DNA of 64,000 nt from Symbiodinium natans (Eukaryota; Sar; Dinophyceae; Suessiales; Symbiodiniaceae): NCBI GenBank assembly GCA_905221605.1, contig CAJNDS010001668.1, forward strand, positions 1,292,276-1,356,275, given 5' to 3'. A program made the translations under genes and the position numbers. Below are positions 1 to 10,333 of the stretch, in pieces; the stretch's first letter is position 1; each line of letters starts with the position of its first letter. A model generated the notes under the pieces. The model saw only the letters and a program-made list of their open reading frames with translations, was not told the DNA's origin and searched no databases.

Positions 1-346
1 TTTCCTTTAGAGACTTCAGATACGTTCCCAAAGTGAGGGTAGGCCTAGTATGTGCCCCAAACACTCCCATCCTTATGATACGACCCCCAACCCTAAACCC
101 TAAACCCTCCAAAAGGGCTCTCCTAGTTTTGGAAACCACCATATAACAACTCATGGATGGGAAGGAATGTAGGTTATATATAGATTCGATTTAGGCTTCT
201 AGGGTTTAGGGTCGGTTATGGAACTCGGTCTTGAGGGTTTAGCGTTTATTTTGTTTCAGGGCATTAAGGCTCCGAGGCAAGTCTCCGTGGTACTTAGGGT
301 TTAGGGTTTAGGGTTTAGGGTTTAGGGTTTAGGGTTTTTTTTTGAG
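1..346. repeat. Left edge: scattered TTTAGGG/CCCTAAA units
   Basis: Non-coding as far as I can see. Short CCCTAAA runs occur near 90-110, and a TTTAGGG run lies at about 296-336, directly before the first WD40-like exon. The rest is unique sequence with no convincing open frame. Confidence 0.7.
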
Positions 347-405
347 GATCAGCTCCTGTATGGCTTGGCCTTTAGCCCCCACTCGGCCAAAGTCTGCGCC
401 GCCGG
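347..405 (+). CDS. WD40-repeat protein, exon a (partial gene)
   Basis: The frame reads DQLLYGLAFSPHSAKVCAAG, which has the LxxxAFSP...VCAAG pattern of a WD40 blade. The exon is bounded by GAG| on the left and GTGGCC on the right and ends in phase 2. The base that starts exon b completes the codon and gives CAAGSGAGAFAFHV, a typical WD40 turn. Seen: open frame and splice dinucleotides. Known: WD40 repeats form beta-propellers that scaffold protein complexes. Inference: this is one blade of a multi-exon protein whose N-terminus lies left of the window. Confidence 0.5.
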
Positions 406-484
406 GTGGCCCAGACAGTGAACTCCACTGAGCCCTAAACTACACGTGGACCCTAAACCCGAAACCGTCAACCCTAAACTCTGA

Positions 485-593
485 ACCCCAAATCCTCAAC
501 CCTAAACCCTAAACCCCAAACCCTAAACCCCAAACCCTAAACCCTAAATCCTAAACCCTAAACCCCAAACCCTAAACCCTAAACCCTAAACCA
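485..593. repeat. Interstitial CCCTAAA array
   Basis: About 15 units of CCCTAAA with CCCCAAA and CCCTAAT variants, lying in the intron between WD40 exons a and b. Confidence 0.95.
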
Positions 594-633
594 TACGACA
601 GGACGTGCCTAAAGCTTCTCTGACACTTTGCAG

Positions 634-688
634 GAGTGGGGCTGGTGCCTTTGCCTTTCATGTGACAGGGGTACTGGAGGGACATTCC
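634..688 (+). CDS. WD40-repeat protein, exon b
   Basis: The exon follows a TTTGCAG acceptor and reads AGAFAFHVTGVLEGHS, whose LEGHS end matches the GH dipeptide that opens a WD40 repeat. Phase agrees with exon a through a GT-AG intron. The right border is uncertain by a few bases because it runs straight into a CCCCTAAA array. Confidence 0.5.
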
Positions 689-689
689 C

Positions 690-808
690 TAAGCCCCTAA
701 ACCCCTAAACCCCTAAACCCCTAAACCCCTAAACCCCCTAAACCCCCTAAACCCCTAAACCCCCTAAACCCCTAAACCCCTAAACCCCTAACCCTAAACC
801 CTAAACCG
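690..808. repeat. Interstitial CCCCTAAA/CCCTAAA array
   Basis: The array starts with an eight-base CCCCTAAA variant repeated about a dozen times and then returns to CCCTAAA. The next 470 bases (809-1277) hold a TTTAGGG array at about 884-936, scattered CCCTAAA units at 1135-1230, and no exon I can support. Confidence 0.9.
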
Positions 809-1277
809 ATGACCCTAAGGCTCCACATGTCCCAACCTCAAGCCTCGGCCTTTGGGAGCTCGGGCCTGATTTTTTTGGGTTTGGGGTTTAGGGTTTAGGG
901 TTTAGGGTTTAGGGTTTAGGGTTTAGGTTTTAGGGATTAAACCGGGACTTGGGCGTTGTATGGTTTAGGGTTCAAGTGTTTTTTGGAATGGGGAGTACTG
1001 CAACAATCGAGCGCCCATTGGCCCATTGACGGAAAAGGCATTGACGCTTCGCGGATCAGAATCATAAGGTTGGAGCTTGGCGTGTTCAAACTTGTGTGCT
1101 GAACTTGTAACCTTGAGCCAGTTTGGTGAAGCCTAAACCCCAAACCCTAAGTCCCAAACTCGAAACCCTAACCCCGAACCCCAAACCCGAAACCCTAAAC
1201 CCCAAACCCCAAACCCTAAACCCTAAACCCTCACGAACCCATGGTTCAACCTCAGCTGCCTCGAGCGGCAGCGTGAG

Positions 1278-1331
1278 GTGAGTAGCACGGGCCTTCTCAT
1301 CATCTGGAAGGTGGATACTGGCGAAACCCTG
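1278..1331 (+). CDS. WD40-repeat protein, exon c
   Basis: The frame reads VSSTGLLIIWKVDTGETL. The IIWKVDTGETL segment is a very typical WD40 end (hydrophobic-W-x-x-x-TG-x-x-L). It is bounded by GTGAG| and a GTGAGG donor and is 18 whole codons long. This is one of the two exons on which the WD40 call rests. Confidence 0.6.
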
Positions 1332-1453
1332 GTGAGGCGGCCGGGGTTTCGGGTCCAGGAATTCCTTGGAGCTTTTGGGAATAATGTGTATATATTTTTT
1401 TGGGGGGGGTACTACAATTCTTAAGAAGCACAAAAGGATGTGATTTTTGCTAG

Positions 1454-1509
1454 GGTTCCAAGATCAGAATATATTCGCGAAGATTGAAGACGTAGATGTG
1501 GAGCTTGAG
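1454..1509 (+). CDS. Probable exon of the WD40 gene
   Basis: The exon lies between a TTGCTAG acceptor and a GAG|GTAAAG donor and reads FQDQNIFAKIEDVDVELE. The composition is protein-like but gives no domain by itself. Phase does not match exon c directly, so either an exon between them is missing or a border is off by one. Confidence 0.4.
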
Positions 1510-1582
1510 GTAAAGGTAGCTGGCCCCGTGTAGTCTCTAAGGTTTAGGGGTTGTAGGTTGGGAGGGTTTTGGAGTTATAGGT

Positions 1583-1681
1583 TGGGATGTTCCCTCTTAT
1601 ACTAACAGTCTTATAGTAAGGATTGAAATAGGGGGTACTATAATACCTACTAAGGACTGGCAGTATCAGGGGGAACATGCG
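1583..1681. repeat. Fold-back repeat, family 2 (diverged copy)
   Basis: Starts with TTGGGATGTTCCC.CTTATACTAACAG and ends with the near complement (GGACTGGCAGTAT...GGGGGAACAT). It is the same family as the copies near 6.0, 6.8, 13.5, 47.2 and 57.9 kb. Confidence 0.85.
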
Positions 1682-2083
1682 TAGGGGTTTGGGGTTTCGG
1701 TGTTGAATCTCCTGCCTTACAGTAGCTTGACTTTCCTTGTAAGAAAAGCACCTCCCTCGTGGAACCCCTAAATCGCCAGAGCCCCACTCCCACATTTGGA
1801 GGGCTACCACCCAGCTGGCATGATGTGGGGAAGCCGCCCTTTAAACCCGAAGCCCCAGACTAAACCATAAGCCCCAAGACTAGCACAAGAAACTCACCAA
1901 CACTAACCCCAAACCCTAAAGACCAAACCCTGAACTCAACCCTAAATGGCCCCTTATGCTACCAACGTTATAAATAAACACGCAACGAAAAGACCGCGTC
2001 CAAGAGTCTTCGTATTGGCCAGGCAGCAGCTCCACACCGGCCAGGTGGCACAACTCTTCCATCCTCCACCTCTCCCCAGGGTT

Positions 2084-2400
2084 TAGGGGTTTAGGGCTTT
2101 TTTAGGGTTTAGGCATTAAGGGGTTTAGGGGTTTAGGGTTTATGGTGTAGGGGTTTAGGGGTTTAGGGTTTAGGGGCTTAGGGGTTTGGGGGTTTAGGGT
2201 TTGGGGACTTAGGGGTTTAGGGGGCCTAGGGGTTTTGGGATTTAGGGGCGTAGGGATTTTGGGTTTTAGGGGCTTTCTATCCTCCACCTCCCCCCCCCAG
2301 GTTTTTGGGACTTAGGTTCTGTTTTGGGATTTAGGGGATTAGGGGCTTGAGGGCTTAGGGATTGAGGGGCTTAGGGGTTTAGGGGTTTAGGGGCTTTCAA
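2084..2400. repeat. Degenerate TTTAGGGG-type tract
   Basis: About 320 bases built from TTTAGGGG, TTTAGGG and TTAGGGG units with G-run length changes, interrupted twice by a CCTCCACCTC-type segment. Between 1682 and 2084 I see only unique non-coding sequence with a few CCCTAAA units. Confidence 0.85.
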
Positions 2401-2522
2401 TCCTCAACATCTCCGAAGGGTTTTGTGGTTTAGGGGTTTTGGGACTTGTACGTGCTTAGGGGTTCAGGATCTTTTGGAGCTTTTCCTTCTCATGGGAGCT
2501 TTACAGTCGGTCAATAACTGAG

Positions 2523-2582
2523 AGCCCAATGTGCGCAGCAAGCACAGTTCAAGAACTAAGCATCGCAAAGCTAGCTCAAAAG
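2523..2582 (+). CDS. Probable exon (unidentified)
   Basis: Bounded by ACTGAG| and AAAAG|GTACGC, 60 bases and 20 codons, reading MCAASTVQELSIAKLAQK after two leading codons. The donor is strong and the helix-like composition is protein-like. It probably belongs to the same + strand gene as the WD40 exons. Confidence 0.4.
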
Positions 2583-2806
2583 GTACGCTATATGTTTCCT
2601 TCTTGTAAGGTACAGGGTTACCCCTAAACCCGAACCATCAAACTCCCTACTCTAAGCCCTAGAAGAAGTTCTCCCTAAACCCGAAAAACCCTAGACACTC
2701 AACCCATGGAGCTCTAAAGCAGCCCTTTCCCTTTCTGCTTCTCCCTCAAGCACGAGGCAAAGCAATCGGGCAGGTTGCAAGGAGACCGAGGCGTCGACAT
2801 ATCACA

Positions 2807-2970
2807 TGGCAAGACCTGGTCTGGAACTTACGACAATAATTATTCATCAACAAATGGGAGTGGATACGTACGTATTTCTGGAGGTGAAACGCCAGAAGAT
2901 GGCTTGGAGCCCTGTTCCGGCACAAGCGCTGCTAAACATCACTGCAAGTATACTCCCGTTCGTGTCCGAG
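2807..2970 (+). CDS. Probable exon (unidentified, longest in this cluster)
   Basis: An open frame of about 55 codons ends at GTGTCCGAG|GTAAGC, a strong donor, and includes AQALLNITASILPFVSE. A second frame is also open across most of the stretch, so the frame choice rests on phase at the donor and composition. The left border is uncertain. Confidence 0.4.
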
Positions 2971-3132
2971 GTAAGCGGACCCCACCAGCCGGCGGAGCCA
3001 CCCTCGGTGAGAAGCTCATAACACAGGTAAGAAAACCAACAGCAAATTTATTGTGACGCCGAGGCTCACCTCTTTCCACACTACTTCTCACCCCAAAAAA
3101 GCAAAATATGTAAATACATAAGTTACAAACTT

Positions 3133-3185
3133 GGTACCCTTTACCCTTTTTTTGTATTGTGGGTTCCCTTATGCAGTAGCCAACC
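3133..3185. repeat. Fold-back repeat, family 5 (partial)
   Basis: Contains GGTACCCTTTACCC...GGGTTCCCTTATGCAGTA, matching the left part of the fuller copy at 5579-5683. Confidence 0.7.
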
Positions 3186-3476
3186 AAAAAAATGGGAATC
3201 CTTGCTATAGGCTACCAAGAAGCAAGAAAGCCATGATTGCGCTTTTCTTCAATGAAACGTACAGGCCTCTCCAGCTTAGGACTTTGTAGCTTTCGTGCAT
3301 GGGTTCCATTGAAGGAACTTTGCCCAGGGCCTGACAGTTCCCTCATTCCAGTATTTGTTGTTTGTATCTACTAGAGGGCGCATGATCCTTGATGTTTTCC
3401 TCGGTGCGTTCTAGCCCTAAACCCTAAACTCTAAACCCTAAACTCTAAACTTTACACTCTAAACCCCAAACTCTAG

Positions 3477-3528
3477 TTCCTGGGACCGCCAGGCCTTTCG
3501 CTGTGAGTGGAACCAGCGAGGCCAGCGT
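3477..3528 (+). CDS. WD40-like exon
   Basis: Lies between TCTAG| and AGCGT|GTGAGT and reads PGTARPFAVSGTSEASV, resembling the strand before a WD40 GH turn. It is short, so this is pattern-level evidence only. Confidence 0.4.
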
Positions 3529-3543
3529 GTGAGTCGTGCCACT

Positions 3544-3626
3544 GTTTAGGGTTTAGGGTTTAGGGTTTAGGGTTTAGGGTTTAGGGTTTAGGATTTAGGG
3601 TTTAGGGTTTAGGGTTTAGGGTTTAG
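3544..3626. repeat. Interstitial TTTAGGG array abutting an exon
   Basis: About 11 TTTAGGG units with one GATTTAG variant. The last TTTAG supplies the apparent 3' splice site of the next exon. Confidence 0.9.
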
Positions 3627-3698
3627 GACCTCCATCGGAAAGCGATGCGACGGATGTGTTCTGTCATAAGTTTCGTTGCGGGCTTTGGGATGGCTACA
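3627..3698 (+). CDS. WD40-like exon
   Basis: Begins right after TTTAG of a telomere-type array and ends at GCTACA|GTAAGT, a consensus donor. It is 24 codons and includes CSVISFVAGFGMAT, which fits a WD40 inner strand. Confidence 0.5.
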
Positions 3699-3735
3699 GT
3701 AAGTCCTTACATATGTATATATATATATAGAGAGA

Positions 3736-3815
3736 ACCCTAAACCCTAAACCCTAAACCCTAAACCCTAAACCCTAAACCCTAAACCCTAAACCCTAAAC
3801 CCTAAACCCTAAACG
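3736..3815. repeat. Interstitial CCCTAAA array
   Basis: About 11 perfect CCCTAAA units preceded by a short TA/GA microsatellite. The following 280 bases (3816-4097) show no supported exon. Confidence 0.95.
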
Positions 3816-4097
3816 ACATATACATACTTTGACGCAGTAGGGTGTTAGAGAATGTAGTATAGCGGAGTTTATGGGTTTCCTGGGGTTGAAGCCCCAAGCC
3901 GGGATTTGGGGTGCAGGCAACATCTGCTTTAAAGTTCTGGGAGAGGCTGCCTCTAAACATTGACATGCCCAACAAGGGGAGGGGGGCTTATATACTTGTA
4001 TCAGGCTACAGCGTTTTCCGGATTGGCGCTGCAGCTGGAATGGTTTAGATGTCATCATTACCATATATATATATATATATATAAAGTGTAGCCATAG

Positions 4098-4149
4098 AGA
4101 GAGAGAGAGAGATTTCGGGGGCGGCTCCCCTTCGGGGGGGTTCCGCGTG

Positions 4150-4180
<31 letters not shown>

Positions 4181-4345
4181 AGTGGGTGAGTGAGTGAGAG
4201 TGAGTAAGAATGAGCGAGACTGAGAGGGAAAAGCAGAGAGAGAGAGAGAGAGACCGAGAGAGAGAGAGAGAGAGAGAAAAAAAAAAGAGAGCGAGAGAGA
4301 GAAAGAGAGAGTGAGAGAGAGAAAACAGCAAAGATAGAGAAACAG
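4098..4345. repeat. GA-rich microsatellite with TA tracts
   Basis: Long (GA)n with GTGA variants, flanked by TA tracts at about 4065-4083 and 4437-4480. Open frames across it on the minus strand (Ser-Leu runs) are low-complexity artefacts. Confidence 0.95.
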
Positions 4346-4586
4346 GCAGAGAGTGACAGAGAGATTGAAATCCGTAATTTTGAGTTCAAAACTCCCCTTG
4401 ATTCTTAGTAGGGAATGAGGGAACGAGGGCCCTATGTATATATATATATATATACACATACATCTATATATACATATATATAGATTCATTTATTTATGTG
4501 TACCCTTTAAGGGACTGTATAGGGTACTCATGCCCTTTGTCCCTGCTAAGAACCAGCCAGAACTTGCTTCATGTCAAATCTTGCAG

Positions 4587-4672
4587 GCCCGGGCTACATT
4601 GCCACGGGCGGCCACGACGGTTCAGCTTGCGTCTTTCCGGCCACGCTTATAGAGGCTGTGGAGGCATCGTGG
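4587..4672 (+). CDS. WD40-repeat protein, exon with clear GHDG motif
   Basis: A TTGCAG acceptor is followed by PGYIATGGHDGSACVF and then a helix-like tail up to TGG|GTATTT. The IATGGHDGSACVF string is the classic descending strand, turn and ascending strand of a WD40 blade. With exon c it is the best evidence for the family. Phase from the previous exon does not match, so at least one small exon is missing from my list. Confidence 0.6.
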
Positions 4673-5224
4673 GTATTTAGGGTTTAGGGGTCTATTGGGT
4701 TTAGGGGTCTATTGAGTTTAGGGTCTATAGGGTTTAGGGCTTGGGGTTTAGGGTTTAGGGTTTAGTGTTTGCTGTCTGCTTGAAGGCAGACTTGCCCCTT
4801 GAGCCCCAAAATGCCTAGCGCATCGACTTTCTCATTACAGTCTACCTACGGCAGACTCCCGGGCGCGCAATCCCTACGTGGGATCCCCCCAAAGCCTTAA
4901 ACCCTATTATAAACCTTCAAACCCTTACCCCTAAGCCTTTGGCCCTCGAAAACCTTCGGCCCGAAAACTCCCGTCCCCCCCCACCCACAAGCCCCTAAAC
5001 GCTCAGAAAGTTCTAAGCCCTAAGTCCCTATATTTAGGGCTTTTAGGGTTTTGGGTTTTGTAGTTGTTTCTCATTTTGTGTTTTAAGCTTTTGGGTTTTA
5101 GGGTGTTCACGCCGTCAGGGTTGCCCTAAATTACATAGTGGGGTAACATGTTTAAACTCAATCAGGAACAGAAATGGTAAAGTTTTTAGGGTTTAGGGTT
5201 TAGGGTTTAGTTTTTAGGTTTTAG

Positions 5225-5309
5225 GCTATCCCAGCCAGAAAGCCCTGACCCTCGGGTCCTCGGACTCCTGCCAGGTCGTCAACTCCAACGATGGCGCTGT
5301 CGTTCATAG
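5225..5309 (+). CDS. WD40-like exon starting on TTTTAG
   Basis: Follows TTTAGGTTTTAG| and ends at CATAG|GTCGGG. It reads LTLGSSDSCQVVNSNDGAVV, compatible with a WD40 blade. The acceptor is again part of a TTTAGGG-derived run. Confidence 0.45.
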
Positions 5310-5578
5310 GTCGGGCAGGGTTTAGGGTTTAGGGTTTAGGGCTTAGGGTTTTGGATTTAAGGTTTGGGGTTTGTAGGGTTGCTGCAACTCAGCATGCTTA
5401 GGTCTAAGGGTCTGGGATGTTTAGGGATTCAGGGGTTTAGGGTTTAGGGTTTCGGGTGGTGTTAGCGTTAGGGCTTCGGGGTTTAGTGTTTCGGAATGTC
5501 GGGGTAAAGGTTTAGGAATGTTAGGTCAAGCTTGTGGCAGAGGTTTAGGTTCAGAGTTTAGGGTTGAATGATATACTT

Positions 5579-5683
5579 GGTAGCCCAGTGGTACCCTTTA
5601 CCCTTTTTTGTTTCTGGGTTCCCTTATGAAGTAACCAACCAATAAAAGGGTGCCCTTCTTGTAATATGGTTACTGGGCTACCC
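5579..5683. repeat. Fold-back repeat, family 5
   Basis: Ends GGTAGCCCAGTGGTACCCTT and AAGGGTGCCC...GGTTACTGGGCTACC are inverted copies. Related copies lie near 3.13, 10.14, 25.45, 46.68, 55.57 and 59.88 kb. Confidence 0.85.
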
Positions 5684-5890
5684 TAAACCCCAAACCCTAA
5701 ATCCTATATAACCCCTAAACCCTAAACCCTAAACATGCTTTTCTGAGAAGTCCTTAGGCCATTGCGACATGAGAGCCCGGGCGATTGGGCTTCTTGGGAA
5801 CTTGGGAAAGCCGCACATCCGGTTTGGGGTTCAGGAGGGTTTAGGGTTTCGGGTTTAGGGTCTAGGGTCTAGGGTTTAGGGTTTAGGGTT

Positions 5891-5955
5891 CCCAACAAGA
5901 TCCCAGAAGCTTTCAGAAGATTTCCCCAGAGTGACCCGATATGCCCTCAAGACAG
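5891..5955 (+). CDS. Probable exon (unidentified)
   Basis: An open frame reads PNKIPEAFRRFPQSDPICPQ up to a GACAG|GTACAAG donor. The left border lies in or just after a TTTAGGG run. No domain is recognisable. Confidence 0.4.
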
Positions 5956-6021
5956 GTACAAGCACCTGATTTTGGGGTTAGTACGCTCGCACCCTTAAAG
6001 CCTGAAAGCACATGACCATTA

Positions 6022-6122
6022 TTGGGATGTTCCCCCTTATCTAGCAGTCATTCATAGGGATTATAGTTAGGGGTTCTAGAACCCCTATGAAGGACTGTTA
6101 GTATAAGGGGGGAGCATCCCAA
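6022..6122. repeat. Fold-back repeat, family 2
   Basis: ATTGGGATGTTCCCCC at the left and GGGGGGAGCATCCCAA at the right are inverted; the middle is a second palindromic block around TATAG..GGTTCTAGAACC. Confidence 0.85.
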
Positions 6123-6343
6123 CCTAAGACCTAAACCCTAAACCCTGAACATTCCTGAACCCTAACCCCAAGCCCCAAACTCCAGAAACGAAGCACAGCA
6201 GCCATATGGGCTGCTTCAGCCCCAAACGCTAAACCCTGAACCCTGAGCCCTGAACCCTAAACCCTAAACCCTAAGCCCTAAACCCTAAACCCTGTCAATC
6301 CTAGCCTCATAAGCCCTAAACACAGAACTTGAAACTTCAGCAG

Positions 6344-6399
6344 GTTGGCGCACCCCCAGGCGGTCTATGGTGTCAGCTGGCACTACACACAGGAATCGG
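6344..6399 (+). CDS. WD40-like exon
   Basis: After TTCAGCAG| the frame reads LAHPQAVYGVSWHYTQESG, matching the H..AV.GVSW opening of a WD40 blade. The right border is uncertain. It is the last exon I can tie to the WD40 cluster. Confidence 0.5.
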
Positions 6400-6419
6400 G
6401 CCCCCCCTGGTTGGGATGG

Positions 6420-6540
6420 TGTAGGGTTTAGGGTTTAGGGTTTAGAGTTTAGGGTTTAGGGTTTAGGATTTAGGGCTTAGGGCTTAGGGCTTAGGGTTTA
6501 GGGTTTAGGGTTTAGGGTTTAGGGTTTAGGGTTTAGGGTT
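6420..6540. repeat. Interstitial TTTAGGG array
   Basis: Two runs of TTTAGGG with GGGCTTA variants in the middle. From 6541 to 7590 there are degenerate TTTAGGG/TTTTGGG stretches, one family 2 fold-back and an open frame at 7258-7467 whose frame I cannot decide. Confidence 0.9.
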
Positions 6541-6829
6541 TTGTGGCCTTCGCGGCCTTCGGGGCTTTAGGGTGTTTGGCGGTAAGAGGGGGTTTGGGTT
6601 GTGGGGTTTGGGTTTCGGCTTTTGGGTTTTCGGGTGGATGGCGGCAAGAGGGGCTTAGGCTTGCACCTATTCGTCCCTTTCTAAGGAAGCCCTAAACCCT
6701 CAACCCTAAACCCATGAGCCCATGAAGCAAAAGCAGAGCGCCCTTGGGTAAGTCTGGGCTACGAGAACTGACGAGTCTGGCGCGTGTTCGATTTTTTTTG
6801 TTTTATGGTTTAGGGTTTTAGGGTTACAG

Positions 6830-6936
6830 GTTGCGATGTTCCCCCTTATACTAACGCATCAATGGGGACTAAATATGGGGGGGGGTACTGTAGTCCTTAT
6901 TGTGGATTGTTACCACAAGGGGTGGCATCCCAAGTG
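6830..6936. repeat. Fold-back repeat, family 2 (diverged)
   Basis: GGTTGCGATGTTCCCCCTTA at the left and TGGCATCCCAA at the right, with the shared TACTGTAGTCC centre. Confidence 0.75.
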
Positions 6937-7590
6937 TTGGGGCGTTTAGGCTTCTCAGGGTGTTTGAAGGTTTTTGTGTTTGTTTTTTTTCTTTGGGGGG
7001 GGGGGGTTAGGGCTTTATGGATTTCGGGTTTAAGGCTTTTAGGGTTTAGGGTTTTCAGGGCTTAGAAGTGTTTAGGCCTTTGGGGTTTTTAGGGTTCGAG
7101 GCTTTTAGGGTTTTCGGACTTTTGAGTCGAGGTCTTGTAGGGTTTTAGGGTTTGGGGTGTTCAGGGCTTTGGGATTTTGGGGATTTTGGGGATTTGGGTG
7201 TTTAGGGTTTAGGATTTAGGCTTTCTAGGGTTTTTTGGGTTTAGGGTACGAATCCACATGTACCTGCATCCTTTTCAACCTCCAGCCTTTGCTGCAGCCG
7301 CTGCATTCCGCGGCTGTTCGGTGCTCAGTCGGTTTTCGCCGGACTTTTGGCAGTTCTGGCTGCCCACTTGTGCTCGCGCACTTAATCTGACAGAGAGCCC
7401 CTGCCGGAATTACTACTGGCCTAACTCAGTAAGCTCCTTTGTAAGCCCCTCCAAAGCTTGCCCTTAGGCTCAAAGCAGCCCAAAACCCTTTCATAATCAG
7501 GCCTTTAAAGGCCCAAAAAACCTAAAAGGTTGAGTCCTTGAGGTCGTAGGGTTTCCTTTCCTAGGTTACTCCTAGGAAACCGGAGATCCC

Positions 7591-7672
7591 AAGCACTGAG
7601 CCCTAAACCCTAAACCCTAAACCCTAAACCCTAAACCCTAAACCCTAAACCCTAAACCCTAAACCCTAAACC
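7591..7672. repeat. Interstitial CCCTAAA array
   Basis: About 11 perfect units directly before an open frame at 7673-7774. Confidence 0.95.
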
Positions 7673-7774
7673 GATTTCGCGCTCACAAGTCGGCTCCGGG
7701 GAGCGCTTGGGAAATTGCCATGCGCAGCCCAACTGCCACGCGTCCCGGCACAACGGAGGACCTTTTGTTCGGGG
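7673..7774 (+). CDS. Possible exon (unidentified)
   Basis: A stretch free of repeats with an open frame (RFRAHKSAPGSAWEIAMRS and on) between two telomere-type arrays. No clear acceptor was found. It could equally be unique spacer. Confidence 0.3.
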
Positions 7775-8692
7775 GTTTAGGGTTTAGGGTTTAGGGTTTA
7801 GGGTTTAGGGTTTAGGGCCCTTGTGCCCTAAACCCTAAACCCCAAGCCCTAAACCCTAAACTAAACCCTACACCCTAACCTCCAGGGAGGATGTTTCTGA
7901 CATTTTGCAACTTCAAAATGAGCCACGCTTTGAGGCTTTTAGGGTTTTTGGGTTTTTGGGGCCAGGGTTGGCTCGACACGCTTTGAAAAGGGAGATGTAC
8001 CCTCAATGGTTGTCATTTTCGCTGGATATTACAGGACACATTTAGGTGCCTCTAGACATTTTTTCAGACATGGTACCCCAAGCCCTAAACTCCTTAAGTA
8101 AGCGATTTTTTACACATACTTTTTTACACACATAGAGAGAGAGGGAGAGACGACGAGAGCGAGAGAGAGCCGGAGAGAGAGAGAGAGATAGGGAGACTTT
8201 CAGGCCGCTAAGAAGAATACGAATCGCCGGAGCTTCGTGGTTCGGGATTAGGGTTTAGGGTGTAGGGTGTAGGAGACCTGTATCCCTGCAGACATCGCCG
8301 CCCAAACCCGAAACCCGAAACGACAACTCAGATTTCGAGCGATTTGGGATTTCGGGTTGAGTGATCCTTTTGCTTCGGGTCAAGCTTACGACCTAGAGGG
8401 GTTGGAGGGTTTGGGGTTTAGGGTCAACCCTAAACCCTAAACCCTAAACCCTAAACCGTGGCTCTGCGAACCGCAACCCTTTCAGCAGGCAAAGGGCCTG
8501 AGAAGGCATGCCTTGTCCTAAGCACAACCTCGAAGCCCCAGGGTTTAGGGCTTAGTAGGCTGTAGGCTTTAGGCTTTAGGCTTTTAGGGCTTCGGGCTTA
8601 GGGTTTAGGGTTTAGGGTTTAGGGTTTAGGGTTTAGGCCCTAGGGTTTTAGGGTTCAGGGACTCAAGGGCCCTGAACCGTACGGCCTGTCAG
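7775..8692. other. Repeat-dominated stretch without supported genes
   Basis: Holds a TTTAGGG array (7775-7815), CCCTAAA units (7825-7880), a GA microsatellite (8130-8190), CCCTAAA units (8425-8457) and a TTTAGGG array (8600-8636). The unique parts give no convincing exon. Confidence 0.7.
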
Positions 8693-8767
8693 GAGCTCCA
8701 GTCCACCTTAAATGACGAAGTGACGCGCCTCACAGCTTTGGCAGAGGATGCAACTTCGCAAACTGGG
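8693..8767 (+). CDS. Probable exon, coiled-coil-like
   Basis: Follows CCTGTCAG| and reads ELQSTLNDEVTRLTALAEDA, then TSQTG up to GGG|GTTAGG. Leucines spaced at 3-4 residues suggest a coiled coil. The donor GTTAGG is the start of a TTTAGGG array, so the repeat borders the exon. The parent protein is not identified. Confidence 0.5.
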
Positions 8768-9058
8768 GTTAGGGTTTAGGGTTTAGGGTTTAGGGTTTAG
8801 GATTTAGGGTTTAGGGTTTAGGATTTAGGGTTTAGGGTTTAGGGTTTTCGGCTTCATTCATGGGGTTCCAACCCAAATCTGCCCCAAAGATGTACACCCC
8901 CCCCAAGAATCGTTTACGGGATTACTTTTGGGGCGCCCATGGAAGTGTAAGTGGAGAGATGTCACGTTGTCATAAGCAGGTGGGTCATGTTGTCGAAAAC
9001 GCCAGCAGTATGTAGAAGATGTTCATGCAGAACCTGTGTGTTTGTTATTTGTGTGTGC

Positions 9059-9400
9059 GTGTGCGCGCGCATGTGTGTGTGTGTGTGTGTGTGTCACTCT
9101 GTGACTGTGTGTGTGTGTGTGCGCGCGCGTGCGTGTTTTTGTGTGTCTGTCTGTCTGTCTTCGCCTGTGCCTTTGCCTGTGCCTGTGTCTGTGTCTGTCT
9201 GTGTGTGTGTGTGCGTCCTCTCTCTCTCTCTCTCTGTCTCGTTCTCTGTGTCTCTCTGTCTCTCTCTGTGTCTCTCCGTGTCTCTCTGTGTCTCTCTGTG
9301 TCTCTCTGTGTCTCTCTGTGTCTCTCTGTGTCTCTGTGTCTTTCTCTGTGTCTCCGTGTCGCCGTGTCGCTGTGTCTCTGTGTCTCTGTCGTGTCTGTGG
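9059..9400. repeat. GT microsatellite passing into a CTCTGTGT minisatellite
   Basis: (GT)n with GC steps at 9059-9215, then a decamer-like TCTCTGTGTC unit repeated about 15 times. Long open frames on both strands here are low-complexity artefacts. Confidence 0.95.
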
Positions 9401-9567
9401 TTGTGTGTTGGTTGATGCTTTCGCGGGGCGGACTTGCAAGTTGAGAGGTCCTCTGTTGTGTTTGGGTTAAGTCCTTCTGGCAGATTCCGAGTACCTGAAG
9501 CGTTTTCGAATCCGCCTTCAACTAAGAGAGCCTCACATTGTGGAAGGCTGTGCGTTCTTCCTTGTAA

Positions 9568-9680
9568 TATAGGGGTCGGAATAATTTGGAACAATATTCC
9601 CTTATGGGCCCTTTATAATTATACTACAATAACCCCCCCCCCCCAAACCCGATTCTAGGCCCTATTCTAATCATTCAGGC
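9568..9680. repeat. TIR element of the ATATAGGGGTCGGAATAATT family, diverged copy
   Basis: Begins ATATAGGGGTCGGAATAATT and ends TTCTAATCATTCAGGCCCCT, matching the ends of the better copy at 42412-42560. Confidence 0.75.
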
Positions 9681-9848
9681 CCCTGCATTACTTACGCATG
9701 GTACTGCTCTTGCTGTCTTGTTATTGCCGCTAGTATTCCTATTCTAATCATTCCCCTATATTATTTATGACTTGTATTGTTCTTAGTATTGCTCTTACCT
9801 TTCTTAAAATACCAATATCGTGGTTGTCATTGGTGTTCCTATTCGGAG

Positions 9849-9888
9849 GAGCACACGGCATCCTTGCGACGCATCCTCGAGTACCTGG
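9849..9888 (+). CDS. Probable short exon
   Basis: Between CGGAG| and CCTGG|GTAGGC, reading EHTASLRRILEYL, a helix-like segment compatible with the coiled-coil exon at 8693. Only 40 bases, so support is mainly the donor and composition. Confidence 0.4.
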
Positions 9889-10333
9889 GTAGGCCGGGCA
9901 ACCGGGGCGTTTCCTTCCACGTTGTTGTGAACCCTGAAGGCCCTAAGCCCTAAGAGCGGGCTTTGAAAGTCCTATGTAAAGATGTAAAGAAGCTCTGCAC
10001 TTTGCACCTTGTAAATGACCGTGCTCATGTATTGTAAACATATCGGTGTTTATATATATATATATAGAGAGAGAGAGAGAAAGGCACTTTTAAAGACTTT
10101 TTGCCTCCATAAGACCTACGGGCTGCCATCGTTCTAGGACCGGGGTTTCGGTTCCCTTTTCAGCCCGGCTTTAAGCCATAAAGGGTGCCCTTTTCTTCTT
10201 GCTAGCTACCCCTAAACCCTGAACCCTGAACCCTAAACCCTGAACCCTGAACCCTAAACCCTAAACCCTGAACCCTGAACCCTAAACCCTAAACCCTGAA
10301 CCCTAAACCCTGAACCCTACTCTTGGGTCTCAG

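Noticed and set aside
4045-4489. Three overlapping minus-strand ORFs of 114-178 codons
   Set aside because: They are translations of a (GA)n microsatellite (Leu-Ser runs) in three frames.
8951-9594. ORFs of 119-166 codons on both strands
   Set aside because: All five cross the GT/CTCTGTGT minisatellite and consist of Cys-Val, Ser-Leu or His-Thr-Arg runs.
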